From a bacterium (GTDB lineage: Bacteria > Desulfobacterota > Binatia > UBA12015): a DNA stretch of 25,189 bases. Location of the stretch: positions 1-25,189 of the forward strand of contig JAGWVP010000001.1 in NCBI GenBank assembly GCA_018970825.1, in the 5' to 3' direction. The translations under genes were made by a program, and so were the position numbers. This document shows, piece after piece, positions 22,296 to 25,189 of this stretch (positions are counted from its first letter, which is position 1; the number at the start of each line of letters is the position of its first letter). The notes beneath the pieces are model-generated. The model was not told the DNA's origin. It did no database searches and worked only from the letters and a program-made list of their open reading frames with translations.

Positions 22296-22807
22296 GCGGC
22301 CCCCGGGTCCCCCCGTTGCGTCGCCGGGATTTCCTCGCGGGCGCCGCGGTCTCCTTCGCCCTGCTCGCGGGGCCCGCGGCCGCCGGAGCCTCCGCACCGA
22401 CGCAGGCGGGACTCGAAAGCGGTCTCACCTGCCAATGCGGCTGCGGCCTCACGGTGCATTCGTGCAACCACCTGAACTGCAGCTCGAGCATCCCCCTCAA
22501 GAAGGAAATCTCGGAGAGGATCGCCCTCGGCGGGTCCGAAGAGGAGATCCTCTCCTACTTCCAGGCCAAGTACGGCGAAAAGATCCTGTCGGCGCCGACG
22601 ACCACCGGCTTCAACCTCGCCGCGTGGACCATGCCCTTCGTCGGCATCGGCCTCGGGGCCGCGATCATCGGCTGGGTCCTCGCGCGGTGGCGCCGCGGTG
22701 CGGCGAGCCGGCCTGCACCGGTGGTCGCCCGGGACTCGCTCGAGGGCGATCCCGCGAGCCGCGACCGGATCGAGGCCGCCCTGCGCGACTGGGACACGCG
22801 GAGCTGA
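22292..22807 (+). CDS. ccmH: CcmH-like apocytochrome c thiol-reduction protein with five cysteines and a Tat-like signal
   Basis: 171 residues from a TTG at 22292 overlapping the ccmF stop (TTGA). A second TTG at 22316 is possible. The N-terminus LRRRDFLAGAAVSFALLAG looks like a twin-arginine signal (RR-x-F-L) followed by an Ala-rich cleavage region. The redox site reads LTCQCGCGLTVHSCNHLNCS, with C47, C49, C51, C58 and C63, instead of the classical LRCxxC. The following helices ISERIALGGSEEEILSYFQA and KYGEKILSAP match CcmH 'lr..G.sdeEI..ylv.rYGd.vl..P'. A TM helix lies near residues 105-130, with a basic stop-transfer stretch RWRRG. The protein should present apocytochrome thiols to CcmF. 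Cys-rich CQCGC CcmH proteins are known in non-model bacteria, but System I* is described as lacking CcmH. Confidence 0.85.
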   Translation: MSGPRVPPLRRRDFLAGAAVSFALLAGPAAAGASAPTQAGLESGLTCQCGCGLTVHSCNHLNCSSSIPLKKEISERIALGGSEEEILSYFQAKYGEKILSAPTTTGFNLAAWTMPFVGIGLGAAIIGWVLARWRRGAASRPAPVVARDSLEGDPASRDRIEAALRDWDTRS

Positions 22808-22808
22808 G

Positions 22809-23267
22809 ATGGCCCTGACGCTCGTGGGCCTCGCGGTCGTCCTCGCCGCCGCTTGGTGGATCACCTGGCCGCTCCTCTCTCCGGCCGGAGGAGACGCCTT
22901 CGGTTCGGTCGATGCCGGTCCCGGGCTGATCGTGGAGCGCAGCGAGGTCGAGCGCGAGCGCGACAACGCGCTCGCCGCGATCCGCGAGGCCGAGTTCGAC
23001 CATCGCCTCGGCAAGCTGACCGACGACGATTACGCGCGGCTGCGGAGGGACCAGGAGGAGCGTGCCCTCGCCGCACTGGCCTCGATCGAACGTTCGGCGG
23101 CCGGCGATCCGGGTATCGCCGCGAGCGCCGGCCGCAAGGCCGTCGACGTGCGCAAGTCGGGCTCGACGGGAGGCGCAGCCTTCTGCACCGCCTGCGGCAA
23201 GCCGGCGCGGGGCGCACGCTTCTGTCCCGCCTGCGGGACGAAACTCCGCGCACCCGCGCGGGGATGA
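22809..23267 (+). CDS. Short CcmI-like membrane protein with C-terminal zinc ribbon
   Basis: 152 residues from ATG 22809, one base after the ccmH stop. A single TM helix spans about residues 4-24. Then comes a coiled-coil region, SEVERERDNALAAIREAEFD, and HRLGKLTDDDYARLRRDQEE; this 'AireleFDy.lGKLs..Dy..Lr' pattern matches the cytoplasmic loop of CcmI. After a polar linker the protein ends in a zinc ribbon with C126, C129, C139 and C142 (FCTACG, FCPACG). The second TM helix and the periplasmic TPR domain of full CcmI are missing. By analogy with CcmI the N-terminus is outside and the ribbon is in the cytoplasm. It probably helps assemble the CcmF/CcmH heme ligation complex; the role of the ribbon is unknown. 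A similar ribbon begins the TPR protein at 9560. Confidence 0.72.
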   Translation: MALTLVGLAVVLAAAWWITWPLLSPAGGDAFGSVDAGPGLIVERSEVERERDNALAAIREAEFDHRLGKLTDDDYARLRRDQEERALAALASIERSAAGDPGIAASAGRKAVDVRKSGSTGGAAFCTACGKPARGARFCPACGTKLRAPARG

Positions 23268-23304
23268 CGACGAACACGACGGGACGCGGGGACACGGAGG
23301 GGAC

Positions 23305-23751
23305 GTGAGCGACAAGAACGACGAGGGAGCGCCCGGGGCGAGCGGGCCGCTCGCTTCTCCCCGGCCCGAGCAGGCGAAGGCCGGCGCGCCGCAGGGCCAG
23401 GCCGCGACCGCGGCGCCCGAGCCCGAACTCCGCACGATCGACGAGTTCGTGCGCTTCGAGTTCAAGGTCGGCACGATCCGCTCCGCGGAAGCCCATCCCA
23501 AGGCCGATCGGCTGGTCGTCCTGCAGGTCGATCTCGGCGAGGAGGCTCCCCGCCAGATCGTCGCGGGCATCCGGGCCGCCTACGCCCCCGAGGAGCTCGT
23601 CGGGCGCCAGGTGGTCGTCGTCGCGAACCTGCGCCCCGCGATGCTGCGCGGGATCGAGAGCCGCGGCATGCTGCTCGCGGCGAGCGACGCGGAAGGTCTC
23701 GCCCTCGTGCGCCCGGAGCGCCCGACCGCCCCGGGGTCGAAGGTCAAGTAG
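23305..23751 (+). CDS. Stand-alone tRNA-binding OB-fold protein (MetRS beta / CsaA-like)
   Basis: 148 residues from GTG 23305, with GGAGG 4 bases upstream. The first 40 residues or so are Pro/Ala/Gly/Glu-rich and look disordered. From residue 43 the fold is the EMAP-II/Arc1p-like tRNA-binding domain: TIDEFVRFEFKVGTIRSAEA, HPKADRLVVLQVDLGEEAPR, QIVAGIRAAYAPEELVGRQV and VVVANLRPAMLRGIESRGML with LAAS. This is the domain usually found at the C-terminus of bacterial methionyl-tRNA synthetase, or alone as MetG-beta or CsaA. Here it is alone; a catalytic MetRS is not in the window. It may bind tRNA for a separately encoded MetRS. The frame ends 8 bases inside the convergent TetR gene. The 37-base gap from the CcmI-like gene suggests co-transcription with the ccm cluster. 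Confidence 0.85.
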   Translation: MSDKNDEGAPGASGPLASPRPEQAKAGAPQGQAATAAPEPELRTIDEFVRFEFKVGTIRSAEAHPKADRLVVLQVDLGEEAPRQIVAGIRAAYAPEELVGRQVVVVANLRPAMLRGIESRGMLLAASDAEGLALVRPERPTAPGSKVK

Positions 23752-24484
23752 CCGCGCGCCGCGGGGCCGGTCGAGCCGAGCTCCGGGGTCGCACCTTCGG
23801 CGTCCCCGACGAGGGGCGTCGAAGCGCGACCTTCTTCGCACCCGCGGAGGTCGACCGAGACCGTTCGGCCGTGGAGGCCGGCGGTCCGAGGTTCGCGAGG
23901 AAGATCCCCGCACAACGGACCCAGTCCTCGAAGCCCCCGGTCGTGTCGGGATCGATCTCCGCCAGCACGCGTCCGAAGGTGTAGGCCCGTGCGAAGGACG
24001 CGACGGCGCGGGCATCGATGTCGGAGCGGAACAGTCCCTTCTCCTGCGCCGCCCGGACCACCGCGGTGAAGGCGGCCTGCGTCTGCCGCTGCTGCTCGAC
24101 GAAAGCCCGCCGCAACTCGGGCCGGGTGCGCGAGGTGGCGATGAACTCGGCGAGGAACTGGCGGTTCCTCTCGCGCTCCGGCCCGAAGACGTCGCGAGCG
24201 AAGGCCTCGTGGAGTCGCACGAAGGTCTGGACGTCCGGGCTCGCGTCGACCATGTCCATGAGCGCCTGGCTGTCGACCACGCCGAAGCGTTCGAGACGCT
24301 CGAACATGACCGCCTCGAGCAGACCCTCGCGGCTGCCGAAATGGCGGTAGAGGAGGGCGACCGAACACCCGGCCCGGCTCGCCACGTCGTGGACGCGGAG
24401 AGCCGCCTCGCCACCCTTCTCCACCGCCTTCACGGCGGCGTCGAGGATCGCTCGTGCGAGCCGGGTGGGGCCGGCGGACGCCAT
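23744..24484 (-). CDS. TetR-family transcriptional regulator with a basic C-terminal tail
   Basis: 246 residues from ATG 24484. The helix-turn-helix is at about residues 10-55: RAILDAAVKAVEKGGEAALR, then VHDVASRAGCSVALLYRHFG and SREGLLEAVM, all standard for TetR. The ligand-binding half to about residue 205 includes RNRQFLAEFIATSRTRPELR and FARAYTFGRVLAEIDPDTTG with WVRCAGIFLAN. The last 40 residues or so are a Ser/Pro/Ala/Lys/Arg tail (AGAKKVALRRPSSGTPKVRP) reminiscent of histone H1-like tails. No ribosome binding site is seen; the proposed -10 is so close to the ATG that the mRNA may be leaderless. The ligand and targets are unknown. Confidence 0.88.
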   Translation of the reverse strand: MASAGPTRLARAILDAAVKAVEKGGEAALRVHDVASRAGCSVALLYRHFGSREGLLEAVMFERLERFGVVDSQALMDMVDASPDVQTFVRLHEAFARDVFGPERERNRQFLAEFIATSRTRPELRRAFVEQQRQTQAAFTAVVRAAQEKGLFRSDIDARAVASFARAYTFGRVLAEIDPDTTGGFEDWVRCAGIFLANLGPPASTAERSRSTSAGAKKVALRRPSSGTPKVRPRSSARPAPRRAAT

Positions 24485-24492
24485 CGGCCGCG

Positions 24493-24521
24493 TTTCAACA
24501 CCGCTGCCCGAGGCAGGTCAA
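24493..24521 (-). promoter_or_regulatory. Candidate tetR promoter with inverted repeat between -35 and -10
   Basis: Reading leftward: TTGACC (24521-24516), a 17-base spacer and TTGAAA (24498-24493), followed after 8 bases by the ATG. An inverted repeat CTGCC-CGA-GGCAG (24504-24516) fills most of the spacer, a position suited to autorepression. Confidence 0.42.
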
Positions 24522-24541
24522 GACCGGGAATCGCGCCCGCT

Positions 24542-25072
24542 TCACGGTCCGTCCGCGGGCCCTCCCGCCGCGGCGATGGCGCGCTCCATCCACAGGACGT
24601 CCCAGAAGCGGCCGTGCTTGCGTCCGCACTCGCCGAAGCGGCCGACCACGGAGAACCCGAGTCGTTCGTGGAGGGCGACGCTCGCCGCGTTGGGCAGGGT
24701 GATCGCCGCCAGCGCCCGGTGGACGTCCTCCCCCCGCAAGGCCTCGAAGAGGGCCCGGTAGAGGATCGTTCCCATCCCCCGGCCGGTGCAGGCGGGATCG
24801 AGGTAGACCGACGTCTCGACGGTGGCGTCGAACCCCCGGCGCGGCCGGAACGTGGAACTCGCGGCCCACCCCGCGACCTCGCCCGCTCGCTCGAGGACGA
24901 TCAGCCGGTGGCGCCCCGTCGGGCCGTGGCGCTCGAACCAGTCACGCCGCTCGTCGAGGGTCACCGGTTCGAGGTCGAGGGTCCAGGCCGACTCCCGGAC
25001 CCAGTGGGCGTAGATGGCGGTGATCCGTTCGAGGTCGTCCGTGCGACCGGGTCGGAGGACGGGTGTCTCCAT
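24542..25072 (-). CDS. GNAT-family N-acetyltransferase, phosphinothricin acetyltransferase-like
   Basis: 176 residues from ATG 25072. The GNAT fold is clear: LRPGRTDDLERITAIYAHWV at the N-terminus, the acetyl-CoA segment SVYLDPACTGRGMGTILYRA (R-G-M-G pyrophosphate loop) and ITLPNAASVALHERLGFSVV. The end, GRFGECGRKHGRFWDVLWME R, matches the Pat/Bar subgroup 'vG.K.grw.Dv..mer', whose members acetylate phosphinothricin, methionine sulfone or related amino acids. Substrate preference cannot be settled from sequence, and many Pat-like genes act on amino acid analogues rather than herbicide. There is no obvious ribosome binding site. It lies 57 bases upstream of tetR on the same strand and downstream of the M3 peptidase gene. 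Confidence 0.85.
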   Translation of the reverse strand: METPVLRPGRTDDLERITAIYAHWVRESAWTLDLEPVTLDERRDWFERHGPTGRHRLIVLERAGEVAGWAASSTFRPRRGFDATVETSVYLDPACTGRGMGTILYRALFEALRGEDVHRALAAITLPNAASVALHERLGFSVVGRFGECGRKHGRFWDVLWMERAIAAAGGPADGP

Positions 25073-25111
25073 CGGGCTCGATGGCCGGGGGCGACGGCGC
25101 GGGCGACCCGC

Positions 25112-25189
25112 TCAACCCGCCGAGCGCTCGAGCCCCGCGTGTCGCAGGAGCGCCTCGGTGCTCGGCTCGCGCCCCCGGAAGTCGCGGAA
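25112..25189 (-). CDS. M3-family metallopeptidase (oligopeptidase A-like), C-terminal end only (partial)
   Basis: A frame enters from the right edge and ends at TGA (25114-25112), giving 25 residues: FRDFRGREPSTEALLRHAGL then ERSAG. The 'FRGReP..dALLrh.Gl' ending is highly characteristic of oligopeptidase A / PrlC and related M3 zinc peptidases, where it closes the C-terminal helix. The HExxH zinc site lies outside the window. The enzyme degrades short peptides in the cytoplasm. A 39-base gap separates it from the acetyltransferase gene on the same strand, so they may be co-transcribed. Confidence 0.7.
   Translation of the reverse strand, partial: FRDFRGREPSTEALLRHAGLERSAG

Noticed and set aside
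20133..22397. 754-codon minus-strand frame opposite ccmF
   Set aside because: Antisense to ccmF, with no domain; composition follows from the high-GC codon usage of ccmF.
1..25189. Frequent GCGATCGC-like octamers through the window
   Set aside because: They mostly arise from in-frame Ala-Ile and Ile-Ala codon pairs (GCG ATC, ATC GCG) within coding sequence, not from an interspersed repeat.

Overview
This is a very GC-rich, gene-dense chromosomal window. No rRNA, tRNA, CRISPR array, insertion sequence or phage gene is visible, and the longest stretch without a gene is about 175 bases. The gene content points to a didermic, respiring bacterium of a delta-proteobacterial type (Myxococcota, Binatota, Desulfobacterota or similar). 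The reasons are an archaeal/fungal-type Asd, a System I cytochrome c maturation cluster whose CcmE carries Cys in a CxxxY motif, a seven-subunit Mrp antiporter, ArnT-like glycosyltransferases and high GC. The taxonomic placement is inference.

Layout. 1-158: 3' end of a probable LysR regulator, convergent with a PadR regulator (73-777, minus). The PadR gene has a perfect 10+10 inverted repeat upstream. Next is an LLM-class (F420-type) oxidoreductase on the minus strand, divergent from asd. asd starts a plus-strand run (1958-8924): asd, two ArnT-like membrane glycosyltransferases, then two flippase-like (LPG-synthase transmembrane fold) proteins that overlap as ATGA. A CDP-alcohol phosphatidyltransferase converges on this run from the minus strand (8861-9490). 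It is divergent from a zinc-ribbon/TM/TPR protein (9560-10858).

11004-16788 encodes a complete Mrp Na+/H+ antiporter, mrpABCDEFG, in one translationally coupled operon; MrpE looks N-terminally short. purE and murF follow on the same strand and overlap as GTGA. uppP is on the opposite strand, convergent with murF. Peptidoglycan precursor synthesis and carrier-lipid recycling genes therefore lie side by side.

19813-23267 is a cytochrome c maturation cluster: ccmE (Cys type), ccmF, a five-cysteine CcmH-like protein with a Tat-like signal, and a short CcmI-like protein ending in a zinc ribbon. uppP and ccmE are divergent and appear to have overlapping -35 elements, with an 18-bp perfect palindrome in the uppP leader. 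The right end holds a stand-alone MetRS-beta/CsaA-like tRNA-binding protein, a TetR regulator with a basic tail, a Pat-like GNAT acetyltransferase and the 3' end of an M3 oligopeptidase gene.

The parts most worth following up are the mixed System I/I* ccm cluster with its zinc-ribbon partners, the paired glycosyltransferase/flippase cassette, the short MrpE, and several sharply defined palindromic control sites.
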